Assembly: GCF_028598745.1 (NCBI RefSeq)
Contig: NZ_JAQRFK010000027.1
Location: 1 to 40,780, forward strand
From: Xenorhabdus sp. IM139775
GTDB lineage: Bacteria; Pseudomonadota; Gammaproteobacteria; Enterobacterales; Enterobacteriaceae
DNA: 40,780 bases
Direction: 5' to 3'
Part shown: positions 7,222 through 17,970 of the stretch, piece after piece
Position numbering within the stretch: the first letter of the stretch is position 1
How the letters are laid out: each line of letters begins with the position of its first letter
The notes under the pieces: model-generated
Database searches by the model: none
What the model saw: the letters and a program-made list of their open reading frames with translations, nothing else
Told to the model about the DNA's origin: nothing
Made by a program: the position numbers and the translations under genes

Positions 7222-9426
7222 ATGCGTTTATCCACTTTAGTACTGGCTATTGGCTTGGCACTAGGCACTCAGGTACAGGCCGCAGAAAATAAACTGGGAT
7301 CTGATCATACGAACATATCACGTGATCAGGTAAAGGAGGTGAATGTGAACGATAAAGCTAATCCACAGCAATACCAGCACAAAAATCCGTTCTTCTATCC
7401 GAGCGTACTCCCGTTTCAGGCACCTCCATTCAATAAGATAAAAGAAACCGACTATGCACCTGCGATAACTGCCGGTATTAAACAGAAACTGAAAGAGGTA
7501 GAGGAGATCGCCAATAATCCCGCTCCGCCTGACGTTGAAAACACCTTTGTCGCTCTGGAGAAATCAGGCGCAATATTGACACGGGTGATGAACGTATTTG
7601 GGGCGATGGCATCAGCAAATAGCACTGACGGATTGCAAAAGCTGGATGAAGAAATTTCACCAAAACTGGCAGCGATAAATGATGAGATTATGCTGAACAG
7701 TAAACTGTTTAACCGTATCAAAGCCGTTTACCAGCAACGCGGGGCGCTGAATCTGGATCCGGAATCGCTCCGGTTGGTGGAAATCACTTATCAAAACTTC
7801 GAGTTAGCAGGGGCGAACCTGTCTGATGCAGATAAGGCCAAGTTAAAAGTGTTGAATCAGGAAGCCGCAACACTCAGTACTCAGTTTACCAACAAATTGC
7901 TGGCGGCAACCAAAAATGGCGCGTTGAAAATTCAAGATAAGGCCAAACTGGACGGATTGTCCGCTGGCGAAATGGCGGCGGCAGCGCAGGCCGCCAGTGA
8001 GCGTAAACTCGATAAGCAATGGCTGTTGGTATTGCAAAACACCACCCAACAACCGAGTCTGCAAGCTCTGAAAGATCGCGATACACGTCAGGCGTTATTT
8101 GAGGCATCGTGGAACCGAGCCGAAAAAGGCGACGATAATGACACACGTCAAACCTTGGCGCGGTTAGCGAAGATCCGTGCTGAGAAAGCTAAACTGCTGG
8201 GTTTCCCGGATTATGCCTCGTGGAAACTGCAAGATCAGATGGCAAAAACGCCTAAAGCCGCCTTGAAATTTTTGCGTGACATCGTACCGTCGGCCACTGC
8301 ACGCGCTGAACGCGAAGCCAAAGATATTCAGGCGGTGATTGACCAGCAAAAAGGGGGCTTCAAACTGGAAGCCTGGGATTGGCCGTTTTATGCCGAGCAG
8401 GTACGCAAAGCAAAATATGATTTGGATGAATCACAGATTAAACCGTATTTCGAACTGAATAACGTCCTGAAAAATGGTGTGTTCTATACGGCCAATCTGC
8501 TGTATGGCATTACCTTTAAAGAACGCAATGATATTCCGGTTTATCATCCCGACGTCCACGTGTATGAAGTTTTCGATAAAAACGGGCAGCCATTGGCGTT
8601 GTTTTATACCGATTACTTTAAGCGCGACAACAAACGAGGTGGCGCCTGGATGAGTAATTTTGTCGATCAGTCAAAGCGCTTCGGCACCAAGCCGGTGATT
8701 TACAACGTCGCCAACTTTACCAAACCGGCGCCGGGCCAACCCGCACTCTTGTCGTATGATAACGTGATCGCCCTGTTCCATGAGTTTGGCCATGCCTTGC
8801 ACGGCATGTTTGCCACTCAGGAATATCCGAGCCTGTCCGGTACCAATACCGCCCGTGATTTTGTGGAATTTCCATCACAATTTAATGAGTATTGGGCGCG
8901 TGATCCCAAGGTGTTTGCCCATTACGCCAGGCATTACCAAACCGGTGAAGCCATGCCACAAGCATTGGTGGATAAGATCAACAAAGCGGACAAATTCAAC
9001 AAGGGTTATAGCATGACCGAGCTATTGTCAGCCGCGTTGTTGGATATGCACTGGCATATGCTGGCCGCTGATCAGCCACAACAGGACGTGGATAAGTTTG
9101 AAGCCGCAGCTTTGCAACAAGACAACATCCATCTCAGCTACGTGCCGCCACGCTATCGCTCCAGCTACTTCAACCACATTTGGGGTGGAGGTTATGCGGC
9201 CGGTTATTATGCTTACCTGTGGACGGAAATGCTGGCAGACGATGCTTTTGACTGGTTTACCGAACATGGGGGCCTGACGCCAGAGAATGGCCAACTTTTC
9301 CGCGATAAGGTGTTGTCACGGGGTAATAGTGAAGACTTGGAAAAGCTGTATATCAACTGGCGCGGTAAGCCGCCGAGTATTGAGTCTCTGCTGAAACACC
9401 GGGGCTTAAAGGAACAAAAACAATAA
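7222..9426 (+). CDS. dcp: Periplasmic peptidyl-dipeptidase, M3 family (Dcp-like)
   Basis: This zinc metallopeptidase should remove C-terminal dipeptides from peptides. The body matches E. coli Dcp closely, including the zinc site HEFGH (His520, His524) and Glu549 in DFVEFPSQ, plus HIWGGGYAAGYYAYLWTEML. Compared with E. coli Dcp (681 aa) it has about 50 extra N-terminal residues, starting with a clear signal peptide (MRLSTLVLAIGLALG, cleavage probably after VQA). AAGGAG at 7207-7212 fits the ATG at 7222 better than the TTG at 7219. A second, near-perfect ribosome site lies inside the gene at 7332-7340. The gene sits alone between hemE and nudC, opposite in direction to both, which suggests insertion at this locus. 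Confidence 0.93.
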   Translation: MRLSTLVLAIGLALGTQVQAAENKLGSDHTNISRDQVKEVNVNDKANPQQYQHKNPFFYPSVLPFQAPPFNKIKETDYAPAITAGIKQKLKEVEEIANNPAPPDVENTFVALEKSGAILTRVMNVFGAMASANSTDGLQKLDEEISPKLAAINDEIMLNSKLFNRIKAVYQQRGALNLDPESLRLVEITYQNFELAGANLSDADKAKLKVLNQEAATLSTQFTNKLLAATKNGALKIQDKAKLDGLSAGEMAAAAQAASERKLDKQWLLVLQNTTQQPSLQALKDRDTRQALFEASWNRAEKGDDNDTRQTLARLAKIRAEKAKLLGFPDYASWKLQDQMAKTPKAALKFLRDIVPSATARAEREAKDIQAVIDQQKGGFKLEAWDWPFYAEQVRKAKYDLDESQIKPYFELNNVLKNGVFYTANLLYGITFKERNDIPVYHPDVHVYEVFDKNGQPLALFYTDYFKRDNKRGGAWMSNFVDQSKRFGTKPVIYNVANFTKPAPGQPALLSYDNVIALFHEFGHALHGMFATQEYPSLSGTNTARDFVEFPSQFNEYWARDPKVFAHYARHYQTGEAMPQALVDKINKADKFNKGYSMTELLSAALLDMHWHMLAADQPQQDVDKFEAAALQQDNIHLSYVPPRYRSSYFNHIWGGGYAAGYYAYLWTEMLADDAFDWFTEHGGLTPENGQLFRDKVLSRGNSEDLEKLYINWRGKPPSIESLLKHRGLKEQKQ
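7332..7347 (+). promoter_or_regulatory. Internal ribosome binding site and in-frame GTG in dcp
   Basis: AAAGGAGGT at 7332-7340 is nearly a perfect anti-16S match. An in-frame GTG follows at 7345, five bases after GGAGG. Starting there would drop the signal peptide and give a 693-residue protein whose N-terminus (NPFFYPSVLPF) aligns with the leaderless E. coli Dcp. Initiation here is inferred from the sequence only. Confidence 0.5.
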
Positions 9427-9445
9427 GGTGTATTCCCTGAAAGAT

Positions 9446-9479
9446 TGAGAGTGACCCGTTCTGATATGGGTCACTCTCA
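9446..9479. terminator. Convergent hairpin between dcp and nudC
   Basis: A perfect 12-bp stem, TGAGAGTGACCC at 9446-9457 and GGGTCACTCTCA at 9468-9479, with a 10-nt loop, lies in the 76-bp gap where the peptidase (+) and nudC (-) converge. Neither side has a long T-run, so termination may be partial or Rho-assisted. Confidence 0.6.
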
Positions 9480-9502
9480 TGCTTAATACGGTCGTGGCAG
9501 GA

Positions 9503-10282
9503 CTAGCCACGACATAACGCCACCGTATCTTCAATTAAACGGCGGGCAATCGTATCCGGGGGTGGGATCAAGGGCAGGTTATCATAACGATGCCAATCGG
9601 CACTGATCAGTTCAACGGGGTCAATATTGATTTCGCCGCTCTCATAATCGGCCAGAAAGCCGGTCATCAATGAATTGGGGAAAGGCCACGGTTGGGAAGC
9701 GACATAACGCAGGTTACGGATCTTAATGCCGCTCTCTTCCATCACTTCACGATGCACCGCCTCCTCCAGCGTTTCCCCCACTTCAACAAATCCGGCAAGC
9801 ACAGTATGGACACCATTGCGGTGGCGCTGATGCTGTGCCAGCAAAATATGGTCATCGCGGCGGATGCCGACAATAATGCTGGGGGCAATTTGTGGATAGT
9901 AACGTTCATGGCAATGGTCGCACAAACAGGCCCATTCATGCGGGCTATGCTGCATCTCATGACCACAGTAACCACAATAGTGATGCGAACGATAAAATTC
10001 AGCCAGTTGGGCACCCCGCCCGACCAATTGAAATAACTGAGCATCCCGATCAGCAATTAAACGGGGAGAGGCCATATCAGAAGCCATTTTCTGCCGAACC
10101 AACCAGACCGTTTCTCCCAGCCACTCGCCGATCGGTTGCGCCAAATGGCCTTGCAATGCCCATTGGTGAGCCGTGCCTAAAGGTAACTCTCCCTGTGGTA
10201 GCCAAACCCGATTTTCAAGACTGACAATCCACCAGCCGTGTTCCGTACCTACCAGTTTTTGTTGCATCATTTGTCCCATCAT
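9503..10282 (-). CDS. nudC: NAD+ diphosphatase / RNA decapping hydrolase NudC
   Basis: NudC hydrolyses NADH and NAD+ and removes NAD caps from the 5' ends of RNA. The 259-residue protein (E. coli 257) has a zinc ribbon with Cys103, Cys106, Cys121 and Cys124 (YCGYCGHEM and CLCDHC). It also has the Nudix box at about residues 164-186 ([21 protein letters not shown]) and the NAD-preference motif [11 protein letters not shown] typical of NudC. The N-terminus has four candidate methionines in the first six codons. The sixth (ATG at 10267) gives the E. coli-like length before HGWW, so the true start may lie anywhere from 10267 to 10282. It is transcribed away from the HAD gene. Confidence 0.95.
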   Translation of the reverse strand: MMGQMMQQKLVGTEHGWWIVSLENRVWLPQGELPLGTAHQWALQGHLAQPIGEWLGETVWLVRQKMASDMASPRLIADRDAQLFQLVGRGAQLAEFYRSHHYCGYCGHEMQHSPHEWACLCDHCHERYYPQIAPSIIVGIRRDDHILLAQHQRHRNGVHTVLAGFVEVGETLEEAVHREVMEESGIKIRNLRYVASQPWPFPNSLMTGFLADYESGEINIDPVELISADWHRYDNLPLIPPPDTIARRLIEDTVALCRG

Positions 10283-10305
10283 GAGTTATGTGATTATTCC
10301 CATTA

Positions 10306-10331
10306 TGCCCAAAATCCATCTGCCCAAAATC
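10306..10331 (+). repeat. 11-bp direct repeat in the nudC / HAD promoter region
   Basis: TGCCCAAAATC occurs at 10306-10316 and again at 10321-10331 (15-bp period), in the 160-bp divergent spacer between nudC and the HAD gene. It may be a slippage duplication or a paired protein-binding site. Confidence 0.6.
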
Positions 10332-10443
10332 AACACAAGCAAAGCATACGCCTTTTTATCTTATTTCGTCTTCAATCTTGTTATATTAACCACGGTTACA
10401 CATGCTATTCCTCTGAATACCCTTCCTAAAAGGAGTTACAGTA

Positions 10444-11106
10444 ATGTCAAAACAAATCGCTGTGTTTGATCTGGATGAAACGCTGATTTGTGGGGATTCC
10501 GGCCGGCTATGGACGGAATATCTATGGGAAAAAAGAATAATTACCGACCCTCGCTTTATAGAAGCAAATCAGAAAATGATGTCTGATTATTGTGCGGGTA
10601 AACTGGATATGCAGAAATATCTGGCATTCAGTTTACAGGCACTCGAACACATTCCCGCTGAACAAATCGATATCTGGTTGACCGATTTTGTAGAAACCAG
10701 AATCAAACCGATTTTTTATCCCGCCGCCAAAGAACAATTGGATCTTTACCGACAACAGAACATCCCAATCCTGATTATTTCCGCAACTGTTTCTTTCGTG
10801 GTCAAAAAAATCGCTGTGGCATTGGGTATACCGACCGCCATAGGCATTGATATGGTGATGAAAGAGGGTTGCTATACCGGCGAAATCCAGGGTACGGCGT
10901 CCTTCCGTGAAGGCAAAGTAGCCCGCTTGCAGCAATGGCTCGACGAACAGAACTTATCATCACAGCATATCTCCTTTTATACGGATTCGATGAATGACTT
11001 ACCAATGTGTTTATTTGCTGACGAAGTCGTGACCATTAACGCCGATAATAAACTGCAATCAGAAGCTGAAATACACGGTTGGAAACAACTGCATTGGTTT
11101 TTATAA
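10444..11106 (+). CDS. HAD-IB family phosphatase
   Basis: The 220-residue cytoplasmic protein is a haloacid-dehalogenase phosphatase of the SerB/CicA-like IB group. Motif I is FDLDETLICGDS (nucleophile Asp9, acid/base Asp11). Motif II is the Ser of IISATVSF near residue 113. The motif III lysine lies in REGKVARL, and motif IV is FYTDSMNDLPM. An alpha-helical cap separates motifs I and II. The substrate cannot be told from sequence; small phosphorylated metabolites are usual for the family. AGGAG lies 8 nt before the ATG, and a TATATT -10-like box lies at about 10381. It occupies the position of rsd in the E. coli order nudC-rsd-thiC. Confidence 0.88.
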   Translation: MSKQIAVFDLDETLICGDSGRLWTEYLWEKRIITDPRFIEANQKMMSDYCAGKLDMQKYLAFSLQALEHIPAEQIDIWLTDFVETRIKPIFYPAAKEQLDLYRQQNIPILIISATVSFVVKKIAVALGIPTAIGIDMVMKEGCYTGEIQGTASFREGKVARLQQWLDEQNLSSQHISFYTDSMNDLPMCLFADEVVTINADNKLQSEAEIHGWKQLHWFL

Positions 11107-11137
11107 GAAAACAGGTAAAAATAAATCGTAGCTTGAG

Positions 11138-11190
11138 ATTGCAGTTTTAGATTGTCGTTTTAGGTGACAGTTTTCGGTTGTAGTTTTCAC
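11138..11190 (+). repeat. Four degenerate 13-14-bp tandem repeats upstream of thiC
   Basis: Units at 11138-11150, 11151-11164, 11165-11177 and 11178-11190 share a TTGYAGTTTTMGG-like core. The array runs from just after the HAD gene up to the thi promoter and overlaps its probable -35 region. Confidence 0.6.
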
Positions 11191-11205
11191 AATCCCCTTT
11201 ATACT
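11178..11205 (+). promoter_or_regulatory. Probable thi operon promoter
   Basis: A good -10 hexamer TATACT at 11200-11205 lies 14 bp ahead of the TPP aptamer. A weak -35-like TTGTAG lies at 11178-11183 with 16-bp spacing. The assignment rests on its position just upstream of the riboswitch. Confidence 0.5.
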
Positions 11206-11218
11206 CTGGGGTGTTTTT

Positions 11219-11328
11219 TCTTGTCGGAGTGCCTAGCGTTCAGCGTATATCACGATGGACACAGGCTGAGACCGTTTATTCGGGATCCGCAGAACCTGAT
11301 CGGGCTAATACCCGCGAAGGGAACAAGA
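11219..11328 (+). ncRNA. TPP riboswitch (THI element)
   Basis: The aptamer has all conserved blocks in order: the P1 5' arm TCTTGT (11219-11224) followed by CGGAGTGCC; GGCTGAGA (11264-11271), which binds the pyrimidine ring; CCTGATC (11295-11301); and GCGAAGGGAACAAG, closing P1 with ACAAGA (11323-11328). It lies about 145 nt ahead of thiC. Binding of thiamine pyrophosphate should lower thiCEFSGH expression; in enterics this works mainly through translation initiation and Rho-dependent termination. The 145-nt platform should hold the switching helices, which I did not model. Confidence 0.95.
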
Positions 11329-11456
11329 GTAATCACCCCGCTGCCGGTATGAGTAATATAAGTCAAATACCCACCAGCACCAGCCATTACTCCCTGCGAG
11401 CTCCAGACAAGCAATTTTCTCAACTTAAGCCTGATCAACAATGAAACAGGCGATAA

Positions 11457-14129
<2,673 letters not shown>

Positions 14130-14136
<7 letters not shown>

Positions 14137-14915
14137 ACGATCAAGAATTTATGCGTTACAGCCGCCAGTTATTGCTGGAGGACGTTGGCCCCGAAGGGCA
14201 GGAGAAATTAAAAGCCGGCAAGGTGCTGATTGTCGGCCTTGGTGGATTAGGTTCACCGGCAGCGCTCTATCTCGCGGCGGCAGGCGTGGGACACCTTTAT
14301 CTGGCCGATGATGACGAGTTGCATATCTCAAATCTGCAACGCCAGATTCTCTATCGCACCACCGATATTCCGGCCAATAAAGCCGCACTAGCGGCAAAAC
14401 AACTGGCTGAACTGAACCCGCAAATCAATATCACGGTGCTGACCGGGCGGCAAGATCGCGAGTCGTTGCTGAGGGTTGTCAATCACGTCGATCTGGTACT
14501 GGATTGCTGCGACAATATGGCCACCCGCCATGCCATCAATGCGGCCTGTATTGCCGAAAACACGCCCCTTATCAGCGGCAGTGCCGTCGGCTTTAGTGGG
14601 CAACTGCTGGTATTGACGCCCCCTTACCAACACGGTTGCTATGCCTGCCTCTATCCCCATCAGGAAGAGCCTCAACGCAATTGCCGGACGGCCGGTATCT
14701 TAGGCCCGATCGTTGGGGTGATCGGGACACTGCAATCCTTGGAAGCCATAAAAATGCTGGCCGGTCTTCCTTCTTCCTTAAACGGAAAACTCCGGCTGTT
14801 TGATGGCAAACAGCAAAGCTGGAGCACACTACAGCTTGGCCGCTCCCCGCAGTGCCCAATTTGTGGCGTTATCAGGCAACCCGATAAAAAACAGTCAGGA
14901 AAAGAGGTCGTATGA
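14130..14915 (+). CDS. thiF: ThiS adenylyltransferase (E1-like)
   Basis: ThiF activates the C-terminus of ThiS by adenylation, the first step in sulphur transfer to the thiazole. The 261-residue protein has the E1-type nucleotide loop [23 protein letters not shown]-like at about residues 32-55 (shown to its core GLGGLGS). The adenylation residues are in [13 protein letters not shown]. It has zinc cysteines in GCYACLYP and CPICG, and the conserved [10 protein letters not shown] cysteine that reacts with ThiS in E. coli. It overlaps thiE by 7 bp and thiS by 4 bp (ATGA). Confidence 0.95.
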
Positions 14916-15112
14916 ACATTATCGTTAACGATCACCCCATGACACTGAGTGCCCCCATGACAGTGCAACAATGGCTGGAACACATAAAACACACTCAGTC
15001 AGGTACGGCTTTAGCTATCAATCAAACCATTATTCCGCACTCAGAGTGGCATACCCAGCAGATTAATGACGGGGACACGATCTTGCTGTTTCAGGCCATT
15101 GCCGGAGGTTAA
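14912..15112 (+). CDS. thiS: Sulphur carrier protein ThiS
   Basis: The 66-residue ubiquitin-like carrier has the required C-terminal diglycine (FQAIAGG). ThiF adenylates it and converts it to a thiocarboxylate, which donates sulphur to the ThiG-bound intermediate. The length equals that of E. coli ThiS. Its ATG overlaps the thiF stop (ATGA). The Shine-Dalgarno sequence of thiG lies inside its last codons. Confidence 0.96.
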   Translation: MNIIVNDHPMTLSAPMTVQQWLEHIKHTQSGTALAINQTIIPHSEWHTQQINDGDTILLFQAIAGG

Positions 15113-15116
15113 TTTT

Positions 15117-15884
15117 ATGTTAAAAATTGCAGGTGTTACCTTCCAATCCCGCCTGTTTACGGGAACGGGCAAATTTGCTCATGCAGGATTAATGATTGAC
15201 GCGATCCGCGCTTCCGGCAGCCAACTGGTCACCATGGCCATGAAACGCATTGATCTCCACGGCCATGACGATGGGATCCTCGCCCCCCTGCAACAGTTGG
15301 GTGTCAAACTCTTGCCCAATACTTCCGGGGCTAAAACCGCAGGGGAAGCCATCTTCGCCGCTCACCTCGCACGGGAAGCGCTGGGAACCAACTGGATTAA
15401 GTTAGAGATCCACCCCGATGTCAAATACCTGCTGCCCGATCCCATTGAAACATTGAAAGGCGCGGAACAGCTCGTCAAAGAGGGATTTATCGTTCTGCCC
15501 TATTGTGGCGCTGATCCCGTCCTGTGCCGCCGGTTGGAAGAGGTCGGCTGTGCTGCGGTCATGCCACTGGGTGCGCCCATCGGCTCAAATAAGGGGTTAC
15601 TGACTCGTGATTTTCTGCAAATCATCATTGAGCAAGCAAACGTGCCCGTTGTGGTGGATGCCGGGATCGGCGCACCCAGCCATGCGCTGGCAGCCATCGA
15701 AATGGGCGCTGATGCGGTGCTGGTCAATACCGCCATCGCGGTTGCCCGCAATCCGGTTAAAATGGCTCAGGCCTTCAAAACCGCCATTGAAGCCGGCGAA
15801 CTTGCACATCAAGCGGGTGTGGCAAGCCAGAAATCCCATGCTGAGGCGTCCAGCCCGCTGACCGATTTTCTGGGGGCGCTATGA
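15117..15884 (+). CDS. thiG: Thiazole synthase
   Basis: ThiG assembles the thiazole phosphate from deoxyxylulose phosphate, dehydroglycine and ThiS thiocarboxylate. The 255-residue TIM barrel has the Schiff-base lysine Lys95 in [10 protein letters not shown], the segments RLFTGTGKF and [13 protein letters not shown], and the phosphate loop [14 protein letters not shown] 15117 is chosen because GGAGG at 15104-15108 lies 8 nt upstream and the protein then starts [13 protein letters not shown] as in the family. It starts 4 nt after the thiS stop and overlaps thiH by 4 bp. Confidence 0.96.
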   Translation: MLKIAGVTFQSRLFTGTGKFAHAGLMIDAIRASGSQLVTMAMKRIDLHGHDDGILAPLQQLGVKLLPNTSGAKTAGEAIFAAHLAREALGTNWIKLEIHPDVKYLLPDPIETLKGAEQLVKEGFIVLPYCGADPVLCRRLEEVGCAAVMPLGAPIGSNKGLLTRDFLQIIIEQANVPVVVDAGIGAPSHALAAIEMGADAVLVNTAIAVARNPVKMAQAFKTAIEAGELAHQAGVASQKSHAEASSPLTDFLGAL

Positions 15885-17017
15885 CAAGCACGACGCCAAA
15901 CCGCACATTTAGCCAGCGCTGGCAACAACTGGATTGGGATGACATCACACTGCGCATCAACAGTAAAACATCACAGGATATTGAACATGCCCTAAACCGC
16001 GATCGCTTGACGCTGGATGACTTTATGGCTTTGCTCTCCCCTGCTGCACTGCCTTACCTTGAGCCACTCGCCCAGCGTGCCCAACAACTCACCCGCCAGC
16101 GTTTTGGCAATACCGTGGGATTTTTTATCCCACTCTATCTTTCCAATTTGTGCGCCAATGACTGTACTTATTGTGGTTTCTCCATGAGTAATCACATTAA
16201 GCGCAAAACGCTCAATGAACAGGAGATTGAAGCAGAATGCCTCGCGCTGAAAAAACGGGGGTTTGAGCATATTCTGCTGGTCACCGGGGAACACCAAAAC
16301 AAGGTTGGCATGGACTATTTTCGTCGCTCTCTTCCCCTGATCCACCGCCATTTCAGTTCGGTTTCAATGGAAGTCCAGCCACTGGCGCAAGAAGAATACG
16401 CAGAGCTGAAAACCTTGGGATTAGATGGCGTGATGGTCTATCAGGAAACCTACCACCAACCCAGTTATCAATTACATCATTTAAAAGGCAAAAAGCAGGA
16501 TTTCCACTGGCGGCTGGAAACACCGGAACGCCTTGGGCGAGCGGGCATCGACAAGATTGGGCTAGGTGCCTTAATTGGGCTATCCCACCATTGGCGCACT
16601 GATTGCTATATGGTGGCTGAACACCTCTTGTTCCTGCAAAAACAGTTCTGGAAGAGTCGTTACTCCATCTCTTTTCCTCGGTTGCGCCCCTGTGCCGGCG
16701 GTATCGCCCCGGCTTCTTTAATGAATGAAGCCGAACTGGTACAACTGATTTGCGCATTCCGCCTGCTGGCACCGGATGTCGAGCTTTCCCTTTCCACCCG
16801 TGAATCACCGTACTTCCGTGATCACGTTGTCCCGCTCGCTATCAACAACATCAGTGCCGGTTCAAAAACCCAACCCGGTGGTTATGCGGATGGGCATCAC
16901 GAGCTGGAGCAATTCGCGCCCCACGACAATCGTCCCGTTTTTCAGGTCGCCGAAGCCCTAATCAAATCCGGTTTGCAACCCGTTTGGAAAGATTGGGATC
17001 ACTATTTGGGTCGATAG
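15881..17017 (+). CDS. thiH: 2-iminoacetate synthase (tyrosine lyase)
   Basis: ThiH is a radical SAM enzyme that cleaves tyrosine to p-cresol and dehydroglycine for thiazole synthesis, the oxygen-independent route that matches a facultative anaerobe. The 378-residue protein has the CX3CX2C cluster CANDCTYC (Cys91, Cys95, Cys98). It also has [18 protein letters not shown], and a C-terminal segment [20 protein letters not shown]-like in which the family binds ThiG. It overlaps thiG by 4 bp (ATGA) and is the last gene of the operon. Confidence 0.96.
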   Translation: MTSTTPNRTFSQRWQQLDWDDITLRINSKTSQDIEHALNRDRLTLDDFMALLSPAALPYLEPLAQRAQQLTRQRFGNTVGFFIPLYLSNLCANDCTYCGFSMSNHIKRKTLNEQEIEAECLALKKRGFEHILLVTGEHQNKVGMDYFRRSLPLIHRHFSSVSMEVQPLAQEEYAELKTLGLDGVMVYQETYHQPSYQLHHLKGKKQDFHWRLETPERLGRAGIDKIGLGALIGLSHHWRTDCYMVAEHLLFLQKQFWKSRYSISFPRLRPCAGGIAPASLMNEAELVQLICAFRLLAPDVELSLSTRESPYFRDHVVPLAINNISAGSKTQPGGYADGHHELEQFAPHDNRPVFQVAEALIKSGLQPVWKDWDHYLGR

Positions 17018-17038
17018 CGCTTAAGTCGATCGCTTTTT

Positions 17039-17070
17039 GGTATGCGGCAACCGCGGCATACCTTTCTATC
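17039..17070 (+). terminator. Terminator after thiH
   Basis: GGTATGC (17039-17045) pairs with GCATACC (17056-17062) across a 10-nt loop and is followed by TTTCTATCTTT. It starts 21 nt after the thiH stop, which fits an intrinsic terminator of the thi operon. Confidence 0.65.
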
Positions 17071-17218
17071 TTTCCATAATGAGCAAAAAAAGGGGCGTAA
17101 TAGGAAAAAATGCCATTAATGCACATTATAGAAACCAATAAAACAAAAATAGTTACAAACTCGACAGAATTTTGAACTATTTTCGATTGAAAGTCGCTAC
17201 AATTACAAGAAAAAACTC

Positions 17219-17758
17219 TTATTTTTTATAAGGATTACTTTTTTCCGATTGATTTTCATTTGCAGGCGAAATCCCATAAAGACGATTGTGTTTTCTCGAT
17301 AGGCTCTGGTATTTTTTTATAATTAACTGACTATTTTCTTTGGTTAGAAAGTAATAAATCGGAGCATTATCCTTGGGATAATAACTTGCAAAATGAGGAA
17401 GCACCTGATTTTTGTCGCGATAATCCAGATCAGGGAAATATTCCTCAGAATACACAATATGATTGTCTTTAATAAAAATATACTTCACCCCGACATCAAC
17501 AAACTGATAATGAACACCGATAGCCTCATCGATAAAATTCTTATCAGCCCCTACGGGAAAAACATAAGCACGATCCCAGCGAAATGGTGTTAATTTATAT
17601 AAATCCACTAAACAATCTTGATCCATTGGACAATTAGCATCACCATAAGAAGCAATCGCCTCTTTAACATCCCATTTATAAAAAAAAACAAAATAAATAA
17701 GGAAGAACACAGCAAATGTTATTAGAGCAATAGGTAATTTTTTATTCCTGAATGACAT
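17219..17758 (-). CDS. Single-pass membrane protein, possible immunity factor
   Basis: I do not recognise a named family. From ATG 17758 the product has 179 residues. A short basic start (MSFRNKK) is followed by one strongly hydrophobic helix at about residues 7-27 (PIALITFAVFFLIYFVFF), then a hydrophilic domain rich in aromatic and acidic residues. Topology rules put that domain in the periplasm. Two cysteines in ANCPMDQDCL could form a disulphide there. The frame is open upstream to 17857, but the shorter start gives a normal membrane anchor. It lies 213 bp downstream of the probable effector gene, same strand, in the same AT-rich DNA. This suits an immunity protein for a toxin acting in the periplasm or membrane, but is only inference. 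Confidence 0.55.
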   Translation of the reverse strand: MSFRNKKLPIALITFAVFFLIYFVFFYKWDVKEAIASYGDANCPMDQDCLVDLYKLTPFRWDRAYVFPVGADKNFIDEAIGVHYQFVDVGVKYIFIKDNHIVYSEEYFPDLDYRDKNQVLPHFASYYPKDNAPIYYFLTKENSQLIIKKYQSLSRKHNRLYGISPANENQSEKSNPYKK

Positions 17759-17932
17759 CTTCAATTTCTCTTTGCAACATAGATTTTCAACCCTATTTCT
17801 TAGGTTACCGTAAAAACTCACTGATGAATAATTATTTTTCTGAAAATCCTGACACACTGTTATATGATACGCATATTGTTGCTTTAAGTATAGTAATCAA
17901 TTGTTATTATTTTCATTTACACATAATAAACA

Positions 17933-17952
17933 CCCCGCCACAAGCAGCGGGG
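17933..17952 (-). terminator. Candidate terminator after the effector gene
   Basis: Read on the minus strand, CCCCGC - 8 nt - GCGGGG is followed by TGTTTATTATG. It begins 19 nt after the stop of the 350-residue gene. It would separate that gene from the membrane-protein gene downstream. Confidence 0.55.
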
Positions 17953-17970
17953 ATATTAGATACTAAGAGA

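Noticed and set aside
14149-14859. Antisense open frames within thiF
   Set aside because: They vary in frame, lack ribosome sites and lie opposite conserved thiF codons.
17222-17400. Frameshift or truncation at the end of the membrane-protein gene
   Set aside because: The frame ends in a normal hydrophilic, lysine-rich tail; no continuation in another frame was seen.
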